8,773 bases of DNA from Spirochaetaceae bacterium (GCA_016794765.1 JAEUJG010000317.1:1-8773), one strand, 5' to 3'; shown: positions 1-6,682, counted from the stretch's first letter. Made by a program: numbers and translations. The notes: generated from the sequence alone by a model not told the origin.

Positions 1-170
1 TGGTTTTGCCGCTCCTGCCCAAACCGCGCTGATAGGGTTCGTGCTGCATCGCGCCGCGTCGCGCTCCATCAAGCGCTGGTTTGCGCTCGAGGCAGGGCCG
101 CGACGAGGAAGCCGATGGGTTACGCGCGAAGCGCGCGTCGCCACCGGGCTTCCAGTCGCTTTTGGCCGCT
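1..170. other. Non-coding stretch with GC-rich inverted repeats
   Basis: No convincing gene is visible here. One frame is open from the left edge, but it reads as an arginine-rich, compositionally biased peptide, typical of a GC-rich shadow. Two inverted repeats are present. A bulged one pairs AAACCGCGCT (21-30) with AGCGCTGGTTT (72-82). A nested imperfect stem-loop lies at 107-153 and is listed separately. Confidence 0.5.
107..153. terminator. Long imperfect stem-loop downstream of the permease gene
   Basis: The outer arms GGAAGCC (107-113) and GGCTTCC (147-153) are perfectly complementary. GGT (118-120) can pair with ACC (143-145). The core ACGCGCG (122-128), AAG loop, CGCGCGT (132-138) is a perfect 7-bp hairpin. 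The structure starts 17 bp past the permease stop codon on the minus strand. No T-tract follows, so it is not a textbook intrinsic terminator. It could be a 3'-end stabilising hairpin or a REP-like element. Confidence 0.45.
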
Positions 171-1508
171 TTAGTCTCGGCTCGTCTTCGGCTTCGTGGC
201 GCGGAGGATCAGGTTGAGGGCGATGCCCCAGATCGCGGCGGTGGCGATGGCGGGGAGCTTGGCGCCGAAGACCGGGATCATGCCGCCGGGGAAGGCGAAG
301 GAGCCGCCGAGGCCGATGATGAGGATGGTGGCGATCACGGCGAGCCCGCGGTTGTCGAAGAGGTCCACCTTGCGCTCGACCATGATGCCGACGCCCTGGA
401 CGGCGATGACGCCGAAGAGGTAGATGGAGAGGCCGCCGATGACCGCTCCGGGGACCGTGCTGATCGCCGCGGAGAACTGGCCGAGGAAGCTCACGAGGAT
501 CGCGAGGATGGCCGTCGCGATGAGGACGGGAACGGAGAATACGCGGGTGACGGCCATCGTGGAGATATTTTCGCCGTAGTTCGTGCCGGCCGGACCGCCG
601 AAGAGGGAGCTCACGATGTCGCCGACGCCGTCGCCGATGAGGTTTCGTCCGAGCTTGTTCGAGATCGCGTACTTCTTTTCGCCGCGGCGCTCCGCCAGCT
701 TGTTGACGTAGAGGTCGATCTGGTACAGGTGGGCGGTCGATTCGGGGATGGTGGCGATGGCGATCGGCATGATCGCGGCGACCGCCGCCCAGGAGGGGAT
801 TGGCAGGGTGAAATGCGGTGTCTGGATGGTCGCGGCCGCGGCCACGGGCGCGAAGTCGATGAGGCCGAAGGCGAGGGCCGCGAGGTAGCCGGCCGCGATG
901 CCGATGAGGACGGGCAGCTGGCCGAGGAAGCCTTTCAAGAAGACCGAGGCCGCCACCGTGACGACGAGGGTGACGAGGGCGAGGGCCCAGTTCTGCGCGG
1001 CGCCCTGCATCGCGGTGCCGGCCAGGGATAGTCCGATCACGATGGCGATCGGGCCGGTCACCTCGGCGGGGAGGATCCTGTCCATCTTGTCGTGTCCGAA
1101 ACGGTCGATGAGGAAGCCGGCGAGGATGGAGACGAGGCCCGAGAGGATGATGCCGAACTGGGCCTGGCCGATGAGCGAGTCGGGCGCGAGCGCGCCGAAC
1201 TCGCGGGCGCCGGTCAGGGAGACGATGGCGGCTATGTAGGAGAAGGACGAGCCGTAGTAGAGCGGAATCTTGCCGCCCGTCACCAGGATGAAGGAGAGCG
1301 TCGCGAGGCCCGAGGCGAAAATCGTGGTGCTGACGTGGAAGCCGGTAAGGAGAGCCACGAGGATGGTCGCCGGGAACATGACGATGAACTGCTGCAGGGC
1401 GAAGAGTACCAGCCGGCCGAAGCTCGGCGCCTCGTCGGGCAGGAGTCCGTCCTTGTCGTCGCCGTAGCGGAAGCCCAGCACTCTCCAGAATCCCTTTTTC
1501 TCGCTCAT
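171..1508 (-). CDS. uraA: NCS2-family uracil/xanthine permease (UraA-like)
   Basis: This is a 445-residue inner-membrane nucleobase transporter, the usual length for the NCS2 (nucleobase-ascorbate) family. Visible family hallmarks are the TM1 segment near residues 38-57, GKIPLYYGSSFSY (79-91), PESTAHLYQ (255-263; E256 and H260 align with the substrate and proton residues E241 and H245 of E. coli UraA), and GDGVGDIVSSLFGGPAGTN (293-310) followed by YGEN (311-314; E313 aligns with UraA E290) and TR (321-322). The sequence looks closer to UraA than to xanthine-specific members, but substrate cannot be fixed from sequence. The family QH motif in TM1 reads QQ (39-40). The ATG at 1508 was chosen because AAGGAG lies five bases upstream and MSEKKGFW begins a normal family N-terminus. 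The open frame continues upstream to 1958, but that extension is low-complexity and crosses the leader hairpins. The gene is probably monocistronic and appears to be controlled by leader attenuation. Confidence 0.93.
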   Translation of the reverse strand: MSEKKGFWRVLGFRYGDDKDGLLPDEAPSFGRLVLFALQQFIVMFPATILVALLTGFHVSTTIFASGLATLSFILVTGGKIPLYYGSSFSYIAAIVSLTGAREFGALAPDSLIGQAQFGIILSGLVSILAGFLIDRFGHDKMDRILPAEVTGPIAIVIGLSLAGTAMQGAAQNWALALVTLVVTVAASVFLKGFLGQLPVLIGIAAGYLAALAFGLIDFAPVAAAATIQTPHFTLPIPSWAAVAAIMPIAIATIPESTAHLYQIDLYVNKLAERRGEKKYAISNKLGRNLIGDGVGDIVSSLFGGPAGTNYGENISTMAVTRVFSVPVLIATAILAILVSFLGQFSAAISTVPGAVIGGLSIYLFGVIAVQGVGIMVERKVDLFDNRGLAVIATILIIGLGGSFAFPGGMIPVFGAKLPAIATAAIWGIALNLILRATKPKTSRD

Positions 1509-1559
1509 GTTCGCTCCTTGGGGCCGACGGGCCCGCGTGCCGATGGGCACAAAAGGCAT

Positions 1560-1588
1560 AAAAAAAGGACCGTCCGAAAGGACGGTCC
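1560..1588 (-). terminator. Intrinsic terminator inside the permease leader
   Basis: On the minus strand a perfect 9-bp stem, GGACCGTCC with tetraloop TTTC and GGACGGTCC, is followed directly by seven T residues. It lies about 50 nt upstream of the permease start and downstream of its promoter. No other minus-strand gene precedes it, so it would stop transcription before the permease. That position is typical of attenuators. In the plus orientation there is no T-tract. Confidence 0.75.
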
Positions 1589-1638
1589 CAAATGGGTGAC
1601 AATGGAATCGAAGGGCCGCGGGCCCCCGTGGTGGGGGG

Positions 1639-1668
1639 AAAAAGGCCCGACCCTCCGTCGGGGGAGGG
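1639..1668 (-). promoter_or_regulatory. Competing hairpins in the permease leader (terminator versus alternative stem)
   Basis: Reading the minus strand, CCCGAC (1662-1657) pairs with GTCGGG (1651-1646) around a five-base loop and is followed by CC and TTTTT, which makes a terminator-like hairpin. The alternative pairs CCCTCC (1668-1663) with GGAGGG (1656-1651). The two stems share bases 1651-1662, so they exclude each other. Upstream, a GGCGC/GCGCC hairpin closed by a CTTG tetraloop lies at 1694-1681. I do not recognise a PyrR-binding loop, a purine riboswitch or another known class. The ligand or factor is unknown. Confidence 0.5.
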
Positions 1669-1724
1669 CTACGAGGGCAGGGCGCCAAGGCGCCATCGTG
1701 CTCGCGGTCCACATATTGGCGGCG

Positions 1725-1754
1725 TGTATAGCATTGCCGGGCGCTCTTAGGCAA
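1725..1754 (-). promoter_or_regulatory. Predicted permease promoter
   Basis: On the minus strand TTGCCT (1754-1749) and TATACA (1730-1725) are separated by 18 bp, and a TGC precedes the -10 box (extended -10). The start of transcription would be near 1718, giving a leader of about 210 nt that contains the hairpins described above. This is prediction only. Confidence 0.5.
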
Positions 1755-1862
1755 GGGGGCGTCGCCGGCGGATCCGCGACGAGGCCACCGGATCGCAGCG
1801 GCGGCTTTGGGGGCCGGCGGCGGGGCGGGATGCTCGCCGCCTGTCGCGGAGCGCCGCGGATA

Positions 1863-1871
1863 TGCTATACT
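1863..1871 (+). promoter_or_regulatory. Extended -10 promoter of the serine hydrolase-like gene
   Basis: TGC followed by TATACT (1866-1871) matches an extended -10 element. No good -35 is visible. The predicted transcription start, near 1878, is only about four bases before the ATG at 1882, and no Shine-Dalgarno sequence is present. The mRNA is probably leaderless or nearly so. Confidence 0.5.
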
Positions 1872-1881
1872 TACTGTCCTG

Positions 1882-3378
1882 ATGAAGTTCCTAAAGCGCC
1901 TAGCGCCCTTCGCGGTCATCGCGCTGGCGGCTTTCCTCCTCGTGGAGTTGCCGGACATAGGCCCCGAGCGCTATACCGACCTCGCCGCCTTTTTCCGCAC
2001 CGAGCTCGGCCGGCAAGCCTACTCCGGCTATGCGGTGGCGGTCGTCAAGGACGGCTCCCTCCTCTATGTCGATGCTTTCGGCCGAGACGGCGCCGGGGAT
2101 CCCCTCGCCGTCGACACGCCGCTCTGCATCGGCGCGCTTTCCAAGTCTTTCGCGGGCTTCGCGGCCCTTTCGCTCGCCCGCGAGGGCAAGCTCGATCTCG
2201 ACGCGCCGGTGCGGACCTACCTGCCCTGGTTCTCCTTCGCCGCCGGAGGAGCCGGCGGTGAGGGCGCAGCGGTGACGCCGCGGCATCTCCTGTCGCATAC
2301 GAGCGGAATCTCCGACCGCGATTTCGACGATGTCCACCCGGGCGCCCTCGATCTCGATTCGGCCGTGCGCGTCCTGGCCACCGCGATACCGCGGGCGGCG
2401 CCGGGAGCCGAAACCCGCTACCTCAATACCGACTACCAGGCTCTCGGCCTCGTTCTCGAGAAAGCTTCCGGCCTGCCCTACGACGAACTCCTCGCCGCGA
2501 AAGTGTTCGCGCCTCTCGGCATGAGCAAGAGTTCCGCCGCGCCCGGCAAGGTCGCCGGAGCCGTTCCGCCGGGCAACGGGTCCTTTTTCGGCGCTCCCGT
2601 CCCGCGCCGCCAGGCCCTCTTGCCCTTCGGCGCGCCCTCCGGGTATCTCGTTTCGACCGCGGAAGACCTCGGCCGCTATCTTGCCTTCCTCGTCGCGCCG
2701 GAAAAGCTCAAGAAGAAACCGCCGCTCCCCGCGAAGGCGGTGCCCGTCCTCTTCGCGCCGCTCCTGCCGTCATCCCCCTATGCCTTCGGTTGGCGGATCG
2801 AGGGCGAAGGCCCGACCCTCCGGGCTTCGCACGGGGGGTCACTCGAGGCCTTTTCCGCCGAGGCTGTCGTCTGGCCCGCCGAGCGGGCCGCCGTCGTCGT
2901 GGTCGCCGCGCAGAACAGCCTGCTGCAGTCCATGGTCTCGATGCCCTCTCTCATCGAAGGCGCGCACTCCCTGATCCGCGAGGGCTCGGCGGCACGCCCC
3001 CTTCCCCTTCAGCGGCTCTACATCCTGCTCGCCGTGACCGCCATCGTCCATCTCCTTGTCTTGGCGCTCCAGACCGGCTTCGCCCTCGGCTGGGCGCGCG
3101 ACATGCGTTGCCGCGCCGAGGCGCAGGGGGGCGAGACCGTCGTGCGCCTGGCGCGGATCCGGGCCGTCTTCGGCATCGTGGTCCGCGGCGCCCTCTTCGC
3201 GGCGACGCCGTTGGCCTTGACGGCCGTTTTCGGCCGGAAGGTGACCTGGGCCGTCGTCTTCCAGTTGGAGCCGGGTCTCGCCGGTTGGCTGGTCGTGGCC
3301 TGCTTCTTCGGCATCATGCGCAACCTGACGCGCCTGGCCTGGCTCCGCGGCCCGCGGCAGCCGACAGGGGCGCGGTAA
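1882..3378 (+). CDS. Beta-lactamase-family (class C/PBP-like) protein with C-terminal membrane domain; nucleophile apparently lost
   Basis: This 498-residue protein has an N-terminal hydrophobic signal or anchor (about residues 5-22). An extracytoplasmic beta-lactamase/penicillin-binding fold follows (about 35-350). The C-terminus has about three membrane segments (near 379-405, 429-450 and 454-478). Family landmarks include EGKLDLDAPVRTYLPWF (101-117), HLLSHTSGI (135-143), Y180-L-N182 (the YxN motif), PLGMSKS (211-217) and H317-G-G (third motif). At the SxxK motif the sequence reads IGALSKSF, placing alanine (A85, codon GCG at 2134) where the nucleophilic serine belongs, while K88 is kept. 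Such proteins are normally D,D-peptidases, esterases or peptide hydrolases; this copy may be a pseudoenzyme or regulator. The ATG was chosen because it opens the signal segment just after an extended -10. The gene converges on the SDR gene with a 6-bp gap. Confidence 0.88.
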   Translation: MKFLKRLAPFAVIALAAFLLVELPDIGPERYTDLAAFFRTELGRQAYSGYAVAVVKDGSLLYVDAFGRDGAGDPLAVDTPLCIGALSKSFAGFAALSLAREGKLDLDAPVRTYLPWFSFAAGGAGGEGAAVTPRHLLSHTSGISDRDFDDVHPGALDLDSAVRVLATAIPRAAPGAETRYLNTDYQALGLVLEKASGLPYDELLAAKVFAPLGMSKSSAAPGKVAGAVPPGNGSFFGAPVPRRQALLPFGAPSGYLVSTAEDLGRYLAFLVAPEKLKKKPPLPAKAVPVLFAPLLPSSPYAFGWRIEGEGPTLRASHGGSLEAFSAEAVVWPAERAAVVVVAAQNSLLQSMVSMPSLIEGAHSLIREGSAARPLPLQRLYILLAVTAIVHLLVLALQTGFALGWARDMRCRAEAQGGETVVRLARIRAVFGIVVRGALFAATPLALTAVFGRKVTWAVVFQLEPGLAGWLVVACFFGIMRNLTRLAWLRGPRQPTGAR

Positions 3379-3384
3379 CCGCCG

Positions 3385-4257
3385 TCAGGCCTCCACCAAC
3401 CGCCGCTTCGAGAACGGCGCGAGAAGGAACCGGGTCAGCACCTTGCCGGTGCCGAGCCAAGCGATCCGGGTTCCGCTCCGCCTGGCGGCGAGGATCCGCG
3501 GCGCGAGGAAGGCGGCCACCGTTTCGGGCCTGTCCGCCAGGATGTTGAAGGCCCGCGCGCTCCTCCTCCATTTTTCGGGCCCCTCCTTCTCGCGGTTTTG
3601 CAGGATGAAGTCGGTCACCATGATGCCGGGGCTCAAGGCGCCGATTTTGACCGGCTGGTTTTCGGCCGATGGGCGAGCACTGTCCCTGGGGCCGGCTGGT
3701 TCTTTGCGAGCACTGTCCCCCTTTGCCGCTCGCCGCGCCTCGAGGGCCAGGGCGCGCCAGAGATAGGCGACTCCGCGCTTCGCCGCGCCGTAGACGGAAA
3801 GCCCCGACATGAGTCGCCCGTCGGATCCGTGGCCTTCGAGCACCCAAAACCAGCCGCCGGACTCGGCGAGGGTCGGAAAGGTTGCTTTCGCGGCGAACAT
3901 CGGGCCGAGCAGGTCGGTGCGGACCACGCGCTCCATGTCCGAGGCTGGTACTTCCCATATCCGCCCGGGTTCCTGGTTCACGCCCGCGTTGGCGATGTAA
4001 TGGTCGATGCGTCCGAGGAAGGCTCGCGCCTGGACTAGGAGCGCTTCCGTATCGGCGTATGACCCGGAATCGCCCCAGCCTCCGGAGATCCGCGCTCCCG
4101 ACCGGCCTTCGCGGAGGCCAAGGAGGGCTTTTTCCACCGACTCGCGGCTGTTTCCGGTGATGAACACCTTTGCTCCCCGGTCGAGGAATTCTTTCGCCAA
4201 GGCCCTGCCGAGGCCTCGCGTTCCGCCGGTGATAACGATGCCAAACGTTTCGTCCAT
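3385..4257 (-). CDS. SDR-family oxidoreductase, NOL/NYC1-like, with in-frame repeat insertion
   Basis: This is a 290-residue cytoplasmic NAD(P)-dependent short-chain dehydrogenase/reductase. The Rossmann glycine motif TGGTRGLG is at 10-17, NAG at 90-92, and the catalytic Y156-x-x-x-K160 reads YGAAK. The EGHGSDG stretch (141-147), YGAAKRG, LSPGIMVTDFIL (208-219) and ADRPETVAAFLAPRIL (241-256) resemble the chlorophyll b reductase (NOL/NYC1) branch. Bacterial members of that branch have no established substrate, so none is assigned. Residues about 176-201, just before PVKIGALSPG, look like an extra hydrophilic insert containing two DSAR units, and it corresponds to a DNA repeat. The ATG at 4257 has AAGGAG five bases upstream. 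The gene is divergent from a TetR regulator, its probable controller. The open frame extends upstream to 4953, but it overlaps the TetR gene and is not used here. Confidence 0.88.
   Translation of the reverse strand: MDETFGIVITGGTRGLGRALAKEFLDRGAKVFITGNSRESVEKALLGLREGRSGARISGGWGDSGSYADTEALLVQARAFLGRIDHYIANAGVNQEPGRIWEVPASDMERVVRTDLLGPMFAAKATFPTLAESGGWFWVLEGHGSDGRLMSGLSVYGAAKRGVAYLWRALALEARRAAKGDSARKEPAGPRDSARPSAENQPVKIGALSPGIMVTDFILQNREKEGPEKWRRSARAFNILADRPETVAAFLAPRILAARRSGTRIAWLGTGKVLTRFLLAPFSKRRLVEA
3651..3724. repeat. Tandem GGGACAGTGCTCGC-type repeat inside the SDR gene
   Basis: The 14-mer GCGAGCACTGTCCC occurs at 3673-3686 and again at 3706-3719. CCGGCTGGTT occurs at 3651-3660 and 3692-3701. 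The block is an imperfect tandem duplication of about 33-41 bp. It encodes the hydrophilic insert in the SDR protein. The reverse-complement core GGGACAGTGCTC also appears in the NTPase gene, and a close relative occurs at 7433-7447. Confidence 0.8.
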
Positions 4258-4422
4258 AACCGCTCCTTGCCGCCTCTTGCGTTTGTGTCGCGGCCGGAAA
4301 TCATCCGGTGCCGGGGAGGACTGTCTCCGGGCAAAGAGGCCTTGGGCAAAGATACCGTGGCGCGGCGTTCCGGGAAAGGCGCCGATAGTCCCCATCCCGT
4401 CTTCCCTAAACGACTTGCGGAT

Positions 4423-4457
4423 TGTTATTATACGTATATGGTATCCGAGCTCGTCAT
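4423..4457. promoter_or_regulatory. Overlapping divergent promoters with a palindromic candidate operator
   Basis: On the plus strand TGT then TATTAT (4426-4431) is an extended -10 whose start point would be the A of the TetR ATG (4438). On the minus strand TATAAT (4432-4427) is a perfect -10 for the SDR gene, with a weak ATGACG -35 at 4457-4452 inside the TetR coding sequence. The perfect palindrome TATACGTATA (4429-4438) covers both -10 boxes and the TetR start codon. TetR proteins usually bind such sites to repress themselves and a divergent neighbour. Operator function is inference. Confidence 0.5.
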
Positions 4458-5073
4458 CGGCGATCCGACTTGGCCCTACACCAAGGCCAAGACAGCCGTG
4501 CTCATCGCGGCCGCGGCCGCCATACGCGAGGACGGTCCTCGCGCCGCGACGCTCAAGAACATAGCCTCGCGCGCCGGGATCACCGAGCCCGCGATTTTCC
4601 GCCATTTCGAGGGCATCGACGGCCTCTTCAACGGGCTCTTTACGATGGTGGAACGGATGTACGACCGTTTTTCCGCCTGCTACCCGGAGGATGCGGTCGG
4701 ACTTGCGCGGTTCCGTGCCGCCATGCTCGGCTCGATCGGCGTCTTCGCCGATTCGAAGGATTTCGCCTACGTCATCATGCACGCGGAGCAGGTTTTCCGG
4801 GGCTACCCCGACTTGAAGCGGCGGCTGGACGAGCTGAAGCGCCGCGACGAGGCCAAGGCCCTCGCGGCCTTGGAAGAGGCGCGCGAACGCCGGGAAATCC
4901 GCCGCGACGTCGAGATCGACTCCATCGCCACCGCGGTGATCGGGATGTTGCACATGACCATCGTCTTCTGGCTGGATTCCGGTTTCGCCTTTGACCTGCG
5001 CGAGGCCGGCGCCAAGCGCTGGTCCGACGCCGAAAGGCTCATGGAGATGCCCCCGCCCTGTACGGACAATTAG
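4438..5073 (+). CDS. TetR/AcrR-family transcriptional regulator
   Basis: This is a 211-residue DNA-binding repressor candidate of typical family length. The N-terminal helix-turn-helix is clear: an AVLIAAAAAIREDGPRAAT-type first helix (about 20-38), then LKNIASRAGITEPAIFRHF (39-57), the most conserved part of the family, followed by EGIDGLFNGLF. The remaining C-terminal helices (about 65-190) would form the ligand-binding and dimerisation domain, whose ligand cannot be read from sequence. The ATG at 4438 was chosen over in-frame upstream starts because it begins a normal TetR N-terminus and lies exactly seven bases after a -10 box, with no Shine-Dalgarno, so a leaderless transcript is likely. 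The divergent SDR gene is the most probable target, and a terminator hairpin follows the stop codon. Confidence 0.92.
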   Translation: MVSELVIGDPTWPYTKAKTAVLIAAAAAIREDGPRAATLKNIASRAGITEPAIFRHFEGIDGLFNGLFTMVERMYDRFSACYPEDAVGLARFRAAMLGSIGVFADSKDFAYVIMHAEQVFRGYPDLKRRLDELKRRDEAKALAALEEARERREIRRDVEIDSIATAVIGMLHMTIVFWLDSGFAFDLREAGAKRWSDAERLMEMPPPCTDN

Positions 5074-5097
5074 GCGAGGCCGGTACCCGGCTTTGGG

Positions 5098-5119
5098 GAG
5101 CCCCGAGCGGGGCTCTTTT
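5098..5119 (+). terminator. Intrinsic terminator after the TetR gene
   Basis: A perfect 7-bp stem GAGCCCC (5098-5104), loop GAGC, GGGGCTC (5109-5115) is followed by TTTTC and, shortly after, TTTT. It lies 25 bp past the TetR stop. The convergent FliG-domain gene ends at 5119, so the same hairpin may also mark its 3' end, but no T-tract exists in that orientation. Confidence 0.8.
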
Positions 5120-6243
5120 CATTTTGGAGGGTTTTCGGCGCTTCCGTCCGCCGCGCCCCAATCCCTGACGCGGCGGAGGCGGGAGAGACGCTCACCGCCG
5201 ACGTCGTCCAGGGCGGTGTCGAGGATTATGCGCGCGATGCTTCTTCCCGCTTCTTCTATTTCGCGGCGGGGGAGAAGTATCTGCGCGTCGATCGCGTCGA
5301 GGATGCGGCGCTGGGTCTTCTTGGGGAAGAGCGCGAGGATACGCTCGTGGACTGCCGGTTCCATGCCCTGCATGGCGGTGGCCAGGAGCTTGTCGTCGGT
5401 CCGCTTCACGAGCGCCTTGAGGCTGCGCTCGTCGAGGCTCAGCACGGCAAGGCTCAGTTCCTTCACGTATTCGGGGTCGTTGTAGAGCTCTTCTTCCTCG
5501 CCGATCTCGACCTCCCCGCCTTCCTCCAGGTTCTGGACGATGGCGATGAAGGCGGCCTGCGCCTGGGCTATCTCCTCGCCGGAAAGCCGGGTTCGAAGAT
5601 AGGCCGCGTCATCCTCGAGGACGGCGCCGCCGATCTTGCCGAAACAGGGCCGCGCCAGGTCGACGCTTTCCTGCGGACAGCCGGCGAGGGCCGCCGAGGC
5701 CAGGGAGCGGCCGGCTTGCCGGAGCGCCCGCTCGAGGGAGACTCCGTCGAGGGCGAGTGTCCGGACGAGATCGGGCAGATCCCCCGGGATGAGGAGGGTC
5801 TGGGCCTTGCCGCGGCGGCGTTTTACGCGCTCGGTTATCCAGGCGCTGGACTTGTCGAAGTACTCGGCGCCGAGGAAGGCGGTCATGCGGCGAAACACGA
5901 CAAAGTGGTGCTCGCGGTCCGCGATGCCGGCGAGCCCCGACCTCGTAAGGGCGAGCTCGAGGCGCGTGCCGGGATCGAGGTCCTTGGAAACCGGTTCGAG
6001 TTCGAAGGCCTGGTCAAGCGAATCGGCGTCCGCCCCTTCCGAGAGCAGTTCGAGCCCGAAGCGGAGCGTCTTTCGGCGCTCGAGCCGGATGGCGTCGGCG
6101 ATGGCCTTGGAACCGCTCGCGCGCGCCGCCTCGGCGACGACGGCGATCCGGCAGGCGAGGTCGAAAAGCGCGTCCTTTTTCTGTCGGGAGACGGCGGCGG
6201 CCTTCCAAAGGTTGAAATCGGCCGCCGTCAAGGCGGCGATCAC
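5119..6243 (-). CDS. FliG C-terminal-domain repeat protein
   Basis: This is a 374-residue soluble protein with no membrane segment. Residues 1-140 are helical and resemble the upstream partner protein. Residues about 155-247 and 258-342 each look like a FliG C-terminal (motor switch) unit. The second reads LSLDERSLKALVKRTDDKLL (268-287), then AMQG, LFPKKTQRRIL and REIEEAGRSIARII; the first ends EEIAQAQAAFIAIVQNLEEGGEVEI. Canonical FliG binds FliF, FliM and MotA. Here the ALKG lysine is replaced (ALAG, AMQG) and other torque residues appear only partly kept, so a standard motor role is doubtful. An acidic EEEEEL linker (249-253) joins the units. The start is GTG at 6243, overlapping the preceding stop by four bases (GTGA), with AGGGGAG upstream, which implies translational coupling. 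The open frame extends to 6855, but that part overlaps the partner gene. Confidence 0.82.
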   Translation of the reverse strand: MIAALTAADFNLWKAAAVSRQKKDALFDLACRIAVVAEAARASGSKAIADAIRLERRKTLRFGLELLSEGADADSLDQAFELEPVSKDLDPGTRLELALTRSGLAGIADREHHFVVFRRMTAFLGAEYFDKSSAWITERVKRRRGKAQTLLIPGDLPDLVRTLALDGVSLERALRQAGRSLASAALAGCPQESVDLARPCFGKIGGAVLEDDAAYLRTRLSGEEIAQAQAAFIAIVQNLEEGGEVEIGEEEELYNDPEYVKELSLAVLSLDERSLKALVKRTDDKLLATAMQGMEPAVHERILALFPKKTQRRILDAIDAQILLPRREIEEAGRSIARIILDTALDDVGGERLSRLRRVRDWGAADGSAENPPK

Positions 6244-6653
6244 GAAGCGCTCCCCTCGAGTTCCTGCAAGGCGGCCAAGGCCCGGTCGGCGCCGAAGTAG
6301 GCGACGAGCTTCCTTACCATGAGCGCCGGTTCGTCTCCCTCGGCGAGGGAGAGGAGCCCGTCGACGATGGCGCAGGAGCGGAGGAAGGGCCAGCCCTTTT
6401 CGTCCGCGGCGAGAAGGTAGGTGGCGAGGATTTCCTCGAGAGCCTCGCCGGACAATCCTTCGGCTACGAGGCGCAATCCGACCTTGAAGAGGGGATCGTC
6501 GAGGCCCGACAATTCGCTTTCGAGGGCGAGGTAGCCCTCGCGCCGCGTCGTCCGCGAGAGTTCGACGAAGCGACGGATGAGAGGACCGAGCGCCCTCTTC
6601 TCCTCGTCGCCGCAAGCGAGCCTGCGGGCGAGCTCCGCGTTCCATCGAATCAT
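6240..6653 (-). CDS. Small MotA-cytoplasmic-loop-like protein
   Basis: This 137-residue soluble helical protein has no membrane segment. RREGYLALESELSGLDDPLF (37-56), then KVGLRLVAEGLSGEALEEIL, resembles the cytoplasmic loop of the stator protein MotA, where a lysine/arginine-rich REG-ALE stretch precedes EDPFLKKGLQLVVDG. The transmembrane helices of MotA are absent. Its C-terminal stretch LMVRKLVAYFGAD (111-123) recurs as FVVFRRMTAFLGAEY in the N-terminal part of the downstream FliG-domain protein, so the two are probably partly homologous. The ATG at 6653 has AGGAGG seven bases upstream and a strong promoter. It overlaps the FliG-domain gene by four bases, so the two proteins are likely made together and may interact. 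The MotA relationship is a by-eye comparison; function is unknown. Confidence 0.75.
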   Translation of the reverse strand: MIRWNAELARRLACGDEEKRALGPLIRRFVELSRTTRREGYLALESELSGLDDPLFKVGLRLVAEGLSGEALEEILATYLLAADEKGWPFLRSCAIVDGLLSLAEGDEPALMVRKLVAYFGADRALAALQELEGSAS

Positions 6654-6682
6654 GCGACTTCCTCCTCGGTACTTTAGGGCTA

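Noticed and set aside
81..1031. Long plus-strand open frame encoding an Asp/Glu/Arg-rich protein
   Set aside because: It is the antisense shadow of the permease gene, with biased composition and no motif.
1092..2261. Plus-strand open frame of 389 codons
   Set aside because: It runs antisense through the permease start and leader and then out of frame into the serine hydrolase-like gene; composition is arginine/glycine-biased with no domain.
4267..4437. N-terminal extension of the TetR protein from an upstream in-frame ATG
   Set aside because: The extension has no similarity to TetR N-termini and would place the start upstream of the promoter; the ATG at 4438 fits the family.
5651..6300. Plus-strand open frames opposite the FliG-domain gene
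   Set aside because: They are antisense to a gene with translational coupling and recognisable FliG-type motifs; no ribosome-binding site or motif supports them.
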